From: Mesorhizobium sp. B2-8-5
Lineage (GTDB): Bacteria > Pseudomonadota > Alphaproteobacteria > Rhizobiales > Rhizobiaceae
Assembly: GCF_006440675.2 (NCBI RefSeq)
Contig: NZ_CP083951.1
Span: 2,699,501 to 2,763,500, forward strand
Length of the DNA stretch: 64,000 bases
Direction: 5' to 3'
Position 1 is the stretch's first letter. Every line of letters begins with the position of its first letter. This document shows positions 47,096 through 53,769 of this stretch, piece by piece. The notes beneath the pieces are model-generated. The model worked only from the letters and a program-made list of their open reading frames with translations. It was not told the origin of the DNA and ran no database searches. The translations under genes and the position numbers were made by a program.

Positions 47096-47727
47096 GCGGG
47101 ACCGAGAGCGTCGCCTTCGACACCCCGCAGCGCGAACGGCGCGCCGACAATTTTGCCATGTGGGTGTTCATCGGCTCCGAGGCGATGCTGTTCGGCGCGA
47201 TCTTCCTGGTCTTCCTCGTCGCGCATATCGATTTCGGCCCCGCCTTCGCGGCAGCATCGAAACATCTTTCGCTGCCGATCGGTACCCTCAACACCGCCGT
47301 GCTGATCACCAGCAGCTTCACCATGGCGCTGGCCCATATGCTTGCGCTTCACAGACGCTGGCGCGCTACGGTCTGGGCGCTGGCCGCGACATCTGCGCTG
47401 GGTATTTGCTTCCTGGCCGTGAAAGGCATCGAATATGGCAAGGAAATCGGTGAAGGCCTGGCTCCGCTCCTTGGCCTGCCGTTTCGCTATGCCGGGCCGG
47501 ATCCGACCCACGCCGAATTCTTCTTCGGCCTCTATTTCGCGATGACCTCGCTGCACGCGCTGCACCTGATCGGCGGCATCGTCGTCATCGCCGGCATGGT
47601 CGCGCTCTGGCGGACCGCCAGCCCTGCCAACCGGCTGCGCCGGGTCGTGGCCGTCGGCCTCTACTGGCACTTTGTCGACATCATCTGGGTGTTCATGTTC
47701 CCCGTCCTTTACCTGATCAACCGATGA
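47092..47727 (+). CDS. coxC: Cytochrome c oxidase subunit III
   Basis: A 211-residue subunit III of the haem-copper oxidase family, five-helix form. Features are [40 protein letters not shown] and the C-terminal [24 protein letters not shown] overlap with coxA. It stabilises subunit I and may feed oxygen to it. Confidence 0.95.
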   Translation: MSGTESVAFDTPQRERRADNFAMWVFIGSEAMLFGAIFLVFLVAHIDFGPAFAAASKHLSLPIGTLNTAVLITSSFTMALAHMLALHRRWRATVWALAATSALGICFLAVKGIEYGKEIGEGLAPLLGLPFRYAGPDPTHAEFFFGLYFAMTSLHALHLIGGIVVIAGMVALWRTASPANRLRRVVAVGLYWHFVDIIWVFMFPVLYLINR

Positions 47728-47972
47728 GCGAACTGCGCAAACTCACCTTCGGCTATCTCGGCCTGCTCGCGCTGCTGGCACTGACGGTCGGCTCGTCCCT
47801 TTTCGACCTTGGCGGCTTCAATGTCGCCCTCAACCTGGCGATCGCCGCCGCGAAGGCGGTCCTGATCGCCATGTTGTTCATGCATCTGACAGGCATGTTG
47901 CCGCGGCTCGCCGTTGCGGCCGCCGGGCTTTGGCTCGTCATCCTCTTCGGGCTGACGCTGATCGGACGATAA
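47724..47972 (+). CDS. Cytochrome c oxidase subunit IV-like protein
   Basis: An 82-residue protein with three hydrophobic helices in the pattern of prokaryotic subunit IV: LALLALTVGSSLFDLGGFNV, ALNLAIAAAKAVLIAMLFMH and LAVAAAGLWLVILFGLTLIG. It is the last gene of the operon, overlapping coxC by ATGA. A convergent gene ends only ten bases beyond. Confidence 0.9.
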   Translation: MSELRKLTFGYLGLLALLALTVGSSLFDLGGFNVALNLAIAAAKAVLIAMLFMHLTGMLPRLAVAAAGLWLVILFGLTLIGR

Positions 47973-47982
47973 GAGAGCGATA

Positions 47983-48606
47983 TCAATCGCCCTCTGGCAC
48001 GCCGACATAGTTTTTCGTCTTGAAGAGCCCGGCCAGATGAGCGGCATTGGACGCCGCCATCTTGATCATGCCGACGACTTTTTCAGGCGTGCCGGGAAGA
48101 TCGACGAAGTTGACGTCGCCCATCGCTTCTCCAACCCAGTACACGCCGCCATTGGCGGAAACGGTGAAGCCGACGTCGTTGAGCGCCTGATAGCACTCGG
48201 CATGGCAGTGATGCGCGCCATCCTCATTGCCGACGATCGCCACCAGCGCCACCTTTCCGGCAGCCGGCATGCGTCCGCTGTCGTCGGTCTCGGACAGGAA
48301 AGCGTCCATCCGCTCCATCACACGCTTGGCCACGCTCGACGGCTGCCCCATCCAGATCGGCAACCCAAGGATGAAGATGTCGGCGGCCAGGATCTTTTCC
48401 CGCAGCTTCGGCCAGTCGTCGCCTTCGCCCATATCGGAGAGCACGCCGGGCTTGATGTTGTGGGCAAGAGCGCGGGCGGTTTCGCATGCGACGTCATGCG
48501 CGGCCAGCGCCTTCGCCAACTCCGCCAGCATTCTGTCGGTGGAGGATTCTTCCCCGTCCGCCGGCATTTTAAGCGTGCAATTGAGCGCGAACGCGGTGAG
48601 CGACAT
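47983..48606 (-). CDS. Flavodoxin-family NAD(P)H-dependent reductase
   Basis: A 207-residue flavodoxin-like FMN protein. The phosphate-loop area is ALNCTLKMPADGEESSTDRM, and the flavin-contacting part is FILGLPIWMGQPSSVAKRVM. Relatives reduce quinones or nitro compounds with NAD(P)H. AGGAGG lies five bases before the ATG at 48606, so that is chosen over the adjacent ATG at 48609. An EcfG-type promoter lies about 105 bases upstream, inside the remnant iron-permease gene. Confidence 0.87.
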   Translation of the reverse strand: MSLTAFALNCTLKMPADGEESSTDRMLAELAKALAAHDVACETARALAHNIKPGVLSDMGEGDDWPKLREKILAADIFILGLPIWMGQPSSVAKRVMERMDAFLSETDDSGRMPAAGKVALVAIVGNEDGAHHCHAECYQALNDVGFTVSANGGVYWVGEAMGDVNFVDLPGTPEKVVGMIKMAASNAAHLAGLFKTKNYVGVPEGD

Positions 48607-48700
48607 CATATCCTCCTGCCGGCTTGGGGCGACCGTCTCGCCCTGACGATCCGAGCCTTGGATGGTGGCGCTTTCGTAGGAGGGAAGGTCGGCCGGGTCA

Positions 48701-48985
48701 TCAAGTGTCCAACCGCGTGTGCTCCGATATGTTCCTGTGGTTGTCCCGCACCTTTTCGATCTCTTCCGCTTCCTTTTCGTCGATACGCGCGACAGCGTCG
48801 CTCGCCGTTCGACTTGATGTGATCAGCTCGTCCAGTTTGGCTTGAAGAGCCTGCGTGTCGCGGTGCTCGGCGCGCTGTATCAATAGGGTCATTGCCCAGG
48901 TCGCAAGGGTGGCGATACCGTGCCAGTCCAAGGTCTTCGGTTCGAAGACGAGCCACGCCGCCGGCTTTGTCCGTTGCCGGTCCGC
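48701..48985 (-). pseudogene. Truncated low-affinity iron permease-like gene
   Basis: The minus-strand frame reads LDWHGIATLATWAMTLLIQR and AEHRDTQALQAKLDELITSS, the conserved C-terminal half of bacterial low-affinity iron permease family proteins, ending EEIEKVRDNHRNISE. The N-terminal half is missing: an in-frame TGA lies at 48986-48988, and no in-frame ATG with a ribosome binding site exists (only a TTG at 48931). A shortened single-helix product could still be made, but decay is more likely. Confidence 0.55.
48711..48735 (-). promoter_or_regulatory. EcfG-type promoter before flavodoxin-family gene
   Basis: Minus strand GGAAC (48735 down to 48731), 18 bases, TT (48712-48711), located inside the 3' end of the iron-permease remnant. 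Confidence 0.6.
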
Positions 48986-49013
48986 TCAAGTCAGGCCGCC
49001 CGCAATGTCGGCC

Positions 49014-49160
49014 TCAATCCTGATACCTGGTGCCACCCGCGCCGCTCTGCTTGTTTGCGTCCCGCAGCAGGCGGACAATGGCATCCACGGGGGACGAGTC
49101 GGTTGCGGGTTGGGCTTTCCAGCGCCACAGACGGCGAAACAAAATCCTCAAGCTTGGCAT
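49014..49160 (-). CDS. Small basic protein, 48 residues
   Basis: The sequence runs MPSLRILFRRLWRWKAQP to GAGGTRYQD. It has a basic amphipathic N-terminus and a polar tail. AGGAGG lies eight bases before the ATG, and an EcfG-type promoter ends 23 bases before it, which together make it credible despite its size. No family recognised. A longer frame to 49262 exists, but it would run through the promoter. Confidence 0.6.
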   Translation of the reverse strand: MPSLRILFRRLWRWKAQPATDSSPVDAIVRLLRDANKQSGAGGTRYQD

Positions 49161-49182
49161 CGCAACAGCCTCCTGCGCTATC

Positions 49183-49207
49183 AACCTGGAACCGTGAGCG
49201 ATGTTCC
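49183..49207 (-). promoter_or_regulatory. EcfG-type promoter before 48-residue protein
   Basis: Minus strand GGAAC (49207 down to 49203), 18 bases, TT (49184-49183); the start codon is at 49160. Confidence 0.65.
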
Positions 49208-49215
49208 TTTCGCGG

Positions 49216-49533
49216 CTAGCGAAAGACCGCGGCGACGAGAAATGCGACGGCGGCCACGACAACCAGCGCCACTATGACCAGAACCGGGCCGCTTCTGCGC
49301 GGCTGCAGGTCGGGCGCGTTCTCCGGCTGTCGCATCGCGTCGGCAAAACTCGCCTGGTTGGTGAAGTTCGATTTGCGCGCCTCGGCCGGCTGAGCGGAAG
49401 TCGCGACATCGCCGGCCTCGGCATCTGTCTCCTGCGGCGCCGCCGCCGGGTCGAATCCGGGCGTCTTGTCCTGGGTCCTGCCGGCCTGGATTTCGCCGCG
49501 TGCTTCGGCGGATGTACGTTGGTTGGGTGACAT
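49216..49533 (-). CDS. Small C-terminally anchored membrane protein
   Basis: A 105-residue protein. The first 80 residues are polar and disordered-looking (QAGRTQDKTPGFDPAAAPQE), and the C-terminus is one membrane helix (VLVIVALVVVAAVAFLVAAV). AGGAGGCGCAA precedes the ATG at 49533; a frame start at 49554 lies at the promoter TT and is unlikely. Expressed from its own EcfG-type promoter. No family recognised. Confidence 0.7.
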   Translation of the reverse strand: MSPNQRTSAEARGEIQAGRTQDKTPGFDPAAAPQETDAEAGDVATSAQPAEARKSNFTNQASFADAMRQPENAPDLQPRRSGPVLVIVALVVVAAVAFLVAAVFR

Positions 49534-49553
49534 TTGCGCCTCCTTTGTTTCCA

Positions 49554-49578
49554 AACCTGCTTCCGGCCCCGCTGTTCC
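49554..49578 (-). promoter_or_regulatory. EcfG-type promoter before 105-residue membrane protein
   Basis: Minus strand GGAAC (49578 down to 49574), 18 bases, TT (49555-49554); the start codon is at 49533. Confidence 0.65.
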
Positions 49579-49682
49579 AACCGGGCGTCACGGCAGGAGG
49601 CGGGATCAAGCAAGCGCCTTCGACTTCATTGCCCGCGCGACGTCAGGCGCACGGTTGCCGAGATCGATTCTTGAACTCGGAC

Positions 49683-49707
49683 GGAACTTTCGGGTCAAGG
49701 GAGCCTT
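49683..49707 (+). promoter_or_regulatory. EcfG-type promoter before DUF6894-like gene
   Basis: GGAAC at 49683-49687, 18 bases, TT at 49706-49707; 32 bases before the start at 49739. Confidence 0.7.
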
Positions 49708-49738
49708 GTATCCTCGATAGCAGGACAACGAGGCCGGA

Positions 49739-50188
49739 ATGCAAGTTCTCGACACAGCGATACATGCCGATCCCAAAGGCGCGACAGTCGAGTTTCGTGG
49801 CGAGGGCGGGGAAAGGATCGCTGTCACCATGATTGTGTCCGACCCGTTGCTTGGCGACGCCGCGCTTATCGATCGCGCCAGAGAGATGATGCTTCAGTGC
49901 GCGGCATTCAGCTACCCGGCAGAACGAGATGAACCGGACGGCAAGGTGGGTCCGTACACATTCGAATATCGCGATGGCGGCAGTGTGAGGCGGGTCGAAG
50001 GCGTTGAATTGCCCGACCTCGAAGCTGCTCGCCATGAAGCGGTGCGCTCGGCGATCGATCTGCTCGACGATGCGGCTGAACCGCGTCAGGACGGCTGGGC
50101 GGTTCGGGTTTATGGCGGCGGCGGTGATGTCGTCTTGGCCGTCGATTTCGAAGAAGCAAGGCAGGAAAGGGCAACCACCGCGATGTGA
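49739..50188 (+). CDS. Hypothetical protein with DUF6894-like C-terminal half
   Basis: A 149-residue protein. Residues 1-70 begin VLDTAIHADPKGATVEFRGE and match nothing I know. Residues 70-145 resemble the DUF6894 pattern found in Rhizobiales: FEYRDGGSVRRVEGVELPDL, then EAARHEAVRSAIDLLDD and VLAVDFEEA. GAGG lies nine bases before the ATG. Transcribed from an EcfG-type promoter. Function unknown. Confidence 0.75.
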   Translation: MQVLDTAIHADPKGATVEFRGEGGERIAVTMIVSDPLLGDAALIDRAREMMLQCAAFSYPAERDEPDGKVGPYTFEYRDGGSVRRVEGVELPDLEAARHEAVRSAIDLLDDAAEPRQDGWAVRVYGGGGDVVLAVDFEEARQERATTAM

Positions 50189-50203
50189 GGGAAGGCGGCG
50201 TCT

Positions 50204-50476
50204 GTGAAAGGTATGATGATGCATCCCTTCATGTCACTGCATATGCTTGCAAATTCACGGGGCGATGGGCTCAGACCGGAGTTTCTTCGTCTCTTCGAGG
50301 CGCGCGCCGCCTTGTCGAGCCCTGACGTGATAGAACTCCGTCTCGGCAAGGAGCAGGCTGGTCCAAATCCCATCGGCAGCGCCGCAACCGCGGCGCAGCA
50401 ACACATCCCGCGCTTTCCTGGCGGGCACGCTGAGAACAATCGCGAGTCCGAGCCAAGGAGGGGCACGGTAGGCTAA
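50204..50476 (+). CDS. Doubtful small hypothetical protein
   Basis: A 90-residue open frame starting 15 bases after the previous gene; in-frame ATG codons follow at 50210-50218. The first half (MSLHMLANSRGDGLRPEFLR, LFEARAALSSPDVIELRLGK) has a natural composition, but the tail does not, and the opposite strand is also open here. The GTG and ATG starts have modest purine-rich sequences upstream. It may be a real downstream operon gene or decayed DNA. Confidence 0.3.
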   Translation: MKGMMMHPFMSLHMLANSRGDGLRPEFLRLFEARAALSSPDVIELRLGKEQAGPNPIGSAATAAQQHIPRFPGGHAENNRESEPRRGTVG

Positions 50477-50487
50477 CGGAGGCCGAG

Positions 50488-50556
50488 ATGCGGACGCCCT
50501 TGGCACTGATCATCGAAGATGAATATCTGATCGCTCCGGACGAGGCGCTTCTTTGA
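50488..50556 (+). pseudogene. Response-regulator receiver remnant
   Basis: A 22-residue frame, MRTPLALIIEDEYLIAPDEA then LL and stop. The start matches the first strand and acidic pair of a CheY-like receiver domain (hydrophobics, then E-D-E-Y-L-I-A). The frame ends at TGA at 50554-50556 and no phosphoacceptor aspartate follows, so this is the head of a decayed gene. AACGGAGGCCGAG precedes the ATG. Confidence 0.5.
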
Positions 50557-50871
50557 ATTGTCCGATTGGCAACTGCATGATGTCGTCTGCAGCTGTCATG
50601 CCGGCGCCACGATGCAGCGAGTTGGGCCGCCGCGCGAGTTCGCAGGATCGTAAAAGGCAATCTCGCCTGGCTCAGAAGCCGTTTGGTGCATTGAAAAGCC
50701 GGTCGTCCGGCGAGCACGGGGTCGCCGGACGACACGGCTGAGATCAGTGCAGGCTCCGCGCGAGCGCGCTATTCCAGGCGGGGTGGCGCCGATCTGGAAA
50801 GATCCGGACATGCTCGATCGCGAGGCTGCAAACTGAAGCGCGACACGGCAGCCGGTGAGGCTGGCCGTACC
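50557..50871. other. Region without an intact gene
   Basis: This stretch follows the response-regulator remnant and may contain more of the decayed gene, but I cannot align it to any family. Open frames on both strands are short and lack ribosome binding sites. Confidence 0.4.
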
Positions 50872-51009
50872 TCAGCCACCTTGGTCGATAGCGTGCGGCG
50901 ACGGCTGCTGGGCGCCGCCGCTGGGGCGTCTGTTGTTCTGGTCAGCCCAAAGCCAAAGGGCGATCAGCACGATCAGCAGAGCCGCGACAAGTGTACCGAT
51001 ACGACGCAT
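50872..51009 (-). CDS. Small membrane protein, 45 residues
   Basis: The protein begins MRRIGTLVAALLIVLIALWL and continues WADQNNRRPSGGAQQPS. It has one membrane helix right at the N-terminus and a polar tail. It starts 17 bases after the stop of the DUF2934 gene on the same strand, so the two probably share the EcfG-type promoter at 51273-51297. The ribosome binding site is weak (AAGG, 14 bases upstream). Confidence 0.55.
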   Translation of the reverse strand: MRRIGTLVAALLIVLIALWLWADQNNRRPSGGAQQPSPHAIDQGG

Positions 51010-51026
51010 TGCTGGTCGCCGTGCCT

Positions 51027-51230
51027 TCAGCCGCCGGGCTTGTTGGTGGCCGGATCCGAGCCGACGCCAACCGCGGGATCCGGTGTCACCGGGCCGCGCT
51101 CGGCTTCCGAGCCTTCCGATTCGATCTCCTGGACGGCCTGATCCCAGTGCTCCTGCTCACGCCCATCGGGGCGGCCTTCGCGTTCCCAGATCTCGTGGGC
51201 GCGTTGCCTGATGCGTTCTTCCCGGTCCAT
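51027..51230 (-). CDS. DUF2934 domain protein
   Basis: A 67-residue protein opening with the DUF2934 signature MDREERIRQRAHEIWEREGR, then DGREQEHWDQAVQEIE. The rest is acidic and flexible. AGGAGGAAAGC precedes the ATG at 51230; the longer frame to 51545 would include the promoter. DUF2934 proteins are small, widespread in Rhizobiales and of unknown function. Confidence 0.82.
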   Translation of the reverse strand: MDREERIRQRAHEIWEREGRPDGREQEHWDQAVQEIESEGSEAERGPVTPDPAVGVGSDPATNKPGG

Positions 51231-51272
51231 GCTTTCCTCCTGTCGCGCCTGACGTTGGCGCTTGTCTGCCCC

Positions 51273-51297
51273 AATCGAGCGCTGAGAGGTTTGTTCC
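51273..51297 (-). promoter_or_regulatory. EcfG-type promoter before DUF2934 gene
   Basis: Minus strand GGAAC (51297 down to 51293), 18 bases, TT (51274-51273); the start codon is at 51230. Confidence 0.65.
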
Positions 51298-51408
51298 ATT
51301 GGATTCGAATGGATTAAGTGCGTTTGCAAAGCGTCGGGGAACGTCGCCTTTGGAATCCCGCCCATGCCGATGGCCGCTGGCACGGTCGGGTGCGAGGGCG
51401 AAAACAGT

Positions 51409-51612
51409 CTACTTGTTCGTGCGAATTTTCTGACGCGGGTTGATTCCGCCCGTTGAGGTGGTGTCGTTCTCGACATCTCCCTCGACCGTGTTCTCGCCAT
51501 GCTCCAACTCGTCACCTTCCTTGATGGTGCCCTTGGAGGTTCCAATGCCGGGATCGTTCTCCATATCGGCGTCGCTCGGTCTTTTCGATTTCGGGTGCTG
51601 GTTTCCGCTCAT
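51409..51612 (-). CDS. Small hydrophilic stress-type protein
   Basis: A 67-residue, strongly hydrophilic protein: MSGNQHPKSKRPSDADMEND, then GIGTSKGTIKEGDELEHGEN. It is rich in G, E, D, K, T and N and almost without hydrophobics, so it is likely unstructured, like hydrophilin-type stress proteins. GAGGAACAGCC precedes the ATG. The nearest EcfG-type promoter is about 125 bases upstream, with a palindromic repeat between. Confidence 0.68.
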   Translation of the reverse strand: MSGNQHPKSKRPSDADMENDPGIGTSKGTIKEGDELEHGENTVEGDVENDTTSTGGINPRQKIRTNK

Positions 51613-51626
51613 GGCTGTTCCTCGAT

Positions 51627-51725
51627 TAGTGCGTTTCACCGTTTCACGGAAACGGTGAAACGCACTACCTCTTTGATTTACGCAATTCCGGACGGAAAAC
51701 CGCTCACGCTTTTCCTGGAATTGCT
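51627..51725 (-). repeat. Dispersed palindromic repeat, copy 2, with 19-base perfect hairpin
   Basis: Same family as the copy at 19433-19535, in opposite orientation. A perfect inverted repeat with 19-base arms and a three-base loop (51627-51667) sits beside the shared block 51672-51725 (GCAATTCC to GGAATTGCGTAAA when read on the minus strand). It occupies the leader of the 51409-51612 gene. Confidence 0.8.
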
Positions 51726-51736
51726 ATGGCCTCCCA

Positions 51737-51761
51737 AACTGGAAGGGATGCCGAATGTTCC
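51737..51761 (-). promoter_or_regulatory. EcfG-type promoter upstream of repeat and 67-residue gene
   Basis: Minus strand GGAAC (51761 down to 51757), 18 bases, TT (51738-51737). It lies directly after the stop codon of the PIMT-esterase gene. Confidence 0.6.
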
Positions 51762-51765
51762 GGCG

Positions 51766-53757
51766 TCAGACGCCGAATGGATAGGTTTCCGGCACGCCTT
51801 CGGCAGCGTGCTCGGGTCCGAGCGGCGTGACCGCGTTGGTTTCATCGAACCACACAAAGGCATCGAACTGCCGCGCCAGCGAGGCGTCGGCATAGTGGCT
51901 GTGCAGTTCGGTTTCCGGCCGGTAGATCACCCCGATGAATCGTTCCAGCCGGCGCTCGGTCAGGCGGTCGCGCAGGTCCGGGTCGTGCCCGAGGTCAAGC
52001 AGGAACCGGTGAATGCCGGCGTCGTGGCAGAGCCGCTCGTAGCTGTCTTCGCGAGAAGGCCGCACCGACTTGATTTCCATGTCTCCGTCCCAGTCGGTCG
52101 CTGCCGCGACGGTGCCTGCATGCGTGCCTAGGCCGATGAGTGCCACGGCATCGCCAAACTTCTGCCGGCAGAGCTGGCCGATATTCACTTCGTCGCGCGA
52201 GATGCCCATTTCGGTGTAGCGCGCGTCGCCGATATGCGAATTGTGCGCCCAAACGACAGCCTTCGCCTTGGGGCCCCGCGCATCGAGGATATGCTCCAGC
52301 GTTTCGAACATATGAGTATCGCGCAAATTCCAGGATTGCGGGCCGCCATAATACATGGTGCGGTAATAATGCTCGGCGGAGGCGACGAGACGGGCATTCT
52401 GCGCGGCGTCGAAGAGGTCGTCGCCGTCTTGTCCGGTATCGTCAAGCTGCCTCGCCAGCATCTCGCGGCATTGTTCGAGAACCGCTTCCTCGCATTCGCG
52501 GTAACCCCTGGTCAGCGCGGCGCGGCCATAGGTCGACGGCTCGGTCTGCCAAGGCGTCAGGCAGCCATAGCGCTCGCGCGCAACCTTTGCCGCTTCCGGG
52601 TCTGCGCGGTCGAGATACTCCAGGACGGCGGCGATCGAGGCGCGCATGTTGTAGATGTCGAGGCCATAGAAGCCTGCTTGCGGCTGGAGTGCCTTGACCA
52701 TGTCATTGTGCTCGCGCAACCACTCCACGAATGCCGCGACGTCGGTGTTGCGCCACATCCAGGTCGGAAAGCGCAGGAAGGGTCGCTCGGCGCCAGCGGA
52801 AGTGCTCTTACCGCGAACATAGCGGTCGATCGCAGCCGCATCGGGCCAATCGGCCTCCACCGCCACGATGGTGAAGCCGTGTCTCTCGATCAGCCTTTTG
52901 GTGATTGCCGCGCGCGCCCGGTAGAATTCGGATGTGCCGTGGCTGGCTTCGCCGAGCAAGACGATCCGCCGGTCCGCGAAGCGGTCGAACGGTTCGGCAA
53001 AGCCGGGATCGTTGAAGTCGGGCAGCGGCTCGGCGGCCGCGGCGATCATTTCCGGGAGGCTGCGCTGGCGCGCCAGTGGAATCGCGCGGACAGTCGCCGG
53101 GCGGCTTTCCTCCCGCCAGCCCTGTTCGCCGATGAGCGGGACGAACCGCACCCCGCCGAAATCCTCCTCGCTGTAGGTCGAGGCGCCCGTGCGGGTTACC
53201 TTGAGCAGGCGCTGCTCGTCGGGATCGTCGCCCACCGGGATGACCAGCCTGCCGCCGACGTCGAGCTGCTGCTGCAAGGCCAGCGGCGCGCCCGGCCCGC
53301 TCGCCGCGACCACGATGGCATCGAAGGGCGCCGCTTCCGGCCAGCCTCTGGTGCCGTCGCCGGTCCGAACTTCGATGTTGTCGTAGCCTAGTCTTTGAAA
53401 GCGGTGCCGTGCGGTTTCGGCCAGCGCTGTGTGGCGTTCGATCGTGTAGACATGGTCGACGATCCGGCTCATGACGGCGGCTGCGTAGCCCGATCCTGTG
53501 CCCACCTCGAGCACCTGGTCGCCCGGGCCGATTTCCGCCATCTCCAGCATGAAGGCAACGATGTAAGGCTGCGATATCGTCTGGCCTTCCGCGATCGGCA
53601 GCGGTCCATCCTCATAGGCGAATTCCTCGTAGCCGGGATCCACGAAGACTTCGCGGGGGACCTCGCGCATCGCCGCCAGGATTTCCCGATCATGGATGCC
53701 GCGGCGGCCGAGATGAACATCGACCATCCGACGGCGCTCGCGGGAAAGATCGAGCAT
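51766..53757 (-). CDS. Fusion of L-isoaspartate methyltransferase and erythromycin esterase-like domain
   Basis: A 663-residue two-domain protein. Residues 1-215 are a protein-L-isoaspartate O-methyltransferase (PIMT): GPLPIAEGQTISQPYIVAFM and the SAM-binding VLEVGTGSGYAAAV at 82-95; it repairs aged proteins. Residues 230-660 are erythromycin-esterase-like: IVLLGEASHGTSEFYRARAA with catalytic Glu270/His273, then VVWAHNSHIGDARYTEMG. In this superfamily many members do not act on macrolides, so antibiotic resistance should not be assumed. It is 12 bases downstream of the TPP-enzyme gene and shares its stress promoter. Confidence 0.9.
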   Translation of the reverse strand: MLDLSRERRRMVDVHLGRRGIHDREILAAMREVPREVFVDPGYEEFAYEDGPLPIAEGQTISQPYIVAFMLEMAEIGPGDQVLEVGTGSGYAAAVMSRIVDHVYTIERHTALAETARHRFQRLGYDNIEVRTGDGTRGWPEAAPFDAIVVAASGPGAPLALQQQLDVGGRLVIPVGDDPDEQRLLKVTRTGASTYSEEDFGGVRFVPLIGEQGWREESRPATVRAIPLARQRSLPEMIAAAAEPLPDFNDPGFAEPFDRFADRRIVLLGEASHGTSEFYRARAAITKRLIERHGFTIVAVEADWPDAAAIDRYVRGKSTSAGAERPFLRFPTWMWRNTDVAAFVEWLREHNDMVKALQPQAGFYGLDIYNMRASIAAVLEYLDRADPEAAKVARERYGCLTPWQTEPSTYGRAALTRGYRECEEAVLEQCREMLARQLDDTGQDGDDLFDAAQNARLVASAEHYYRTMYYGGPQSWNLRDTHMFETLEHILDARGPKAKAVVWAHNSHIGDARYTEMGISRDEVNIGQLCRQKFGDAVALIGLGTHAGTVAAATDWDGDMEIKSVRPSREDSYERLCHDAGIHRFLLDLGHDPDLRDRLTERRLERFIGVIYRPETELHSHYADASLARQFDAFVWFDETNAVTPLGPEHAAEGVPETYPFGV

Positions 53758-53769
53758 CGGAATTCCCTC

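Noticed and set aside
51766..53000. Antibiotic resistance gene (erythromycin esterase)
   Set aside because: The domain belongs to a broad superfamily and is fused to a protein-repair enzyme in a stress operon. Motif presence alone does not support macrolide resistance.
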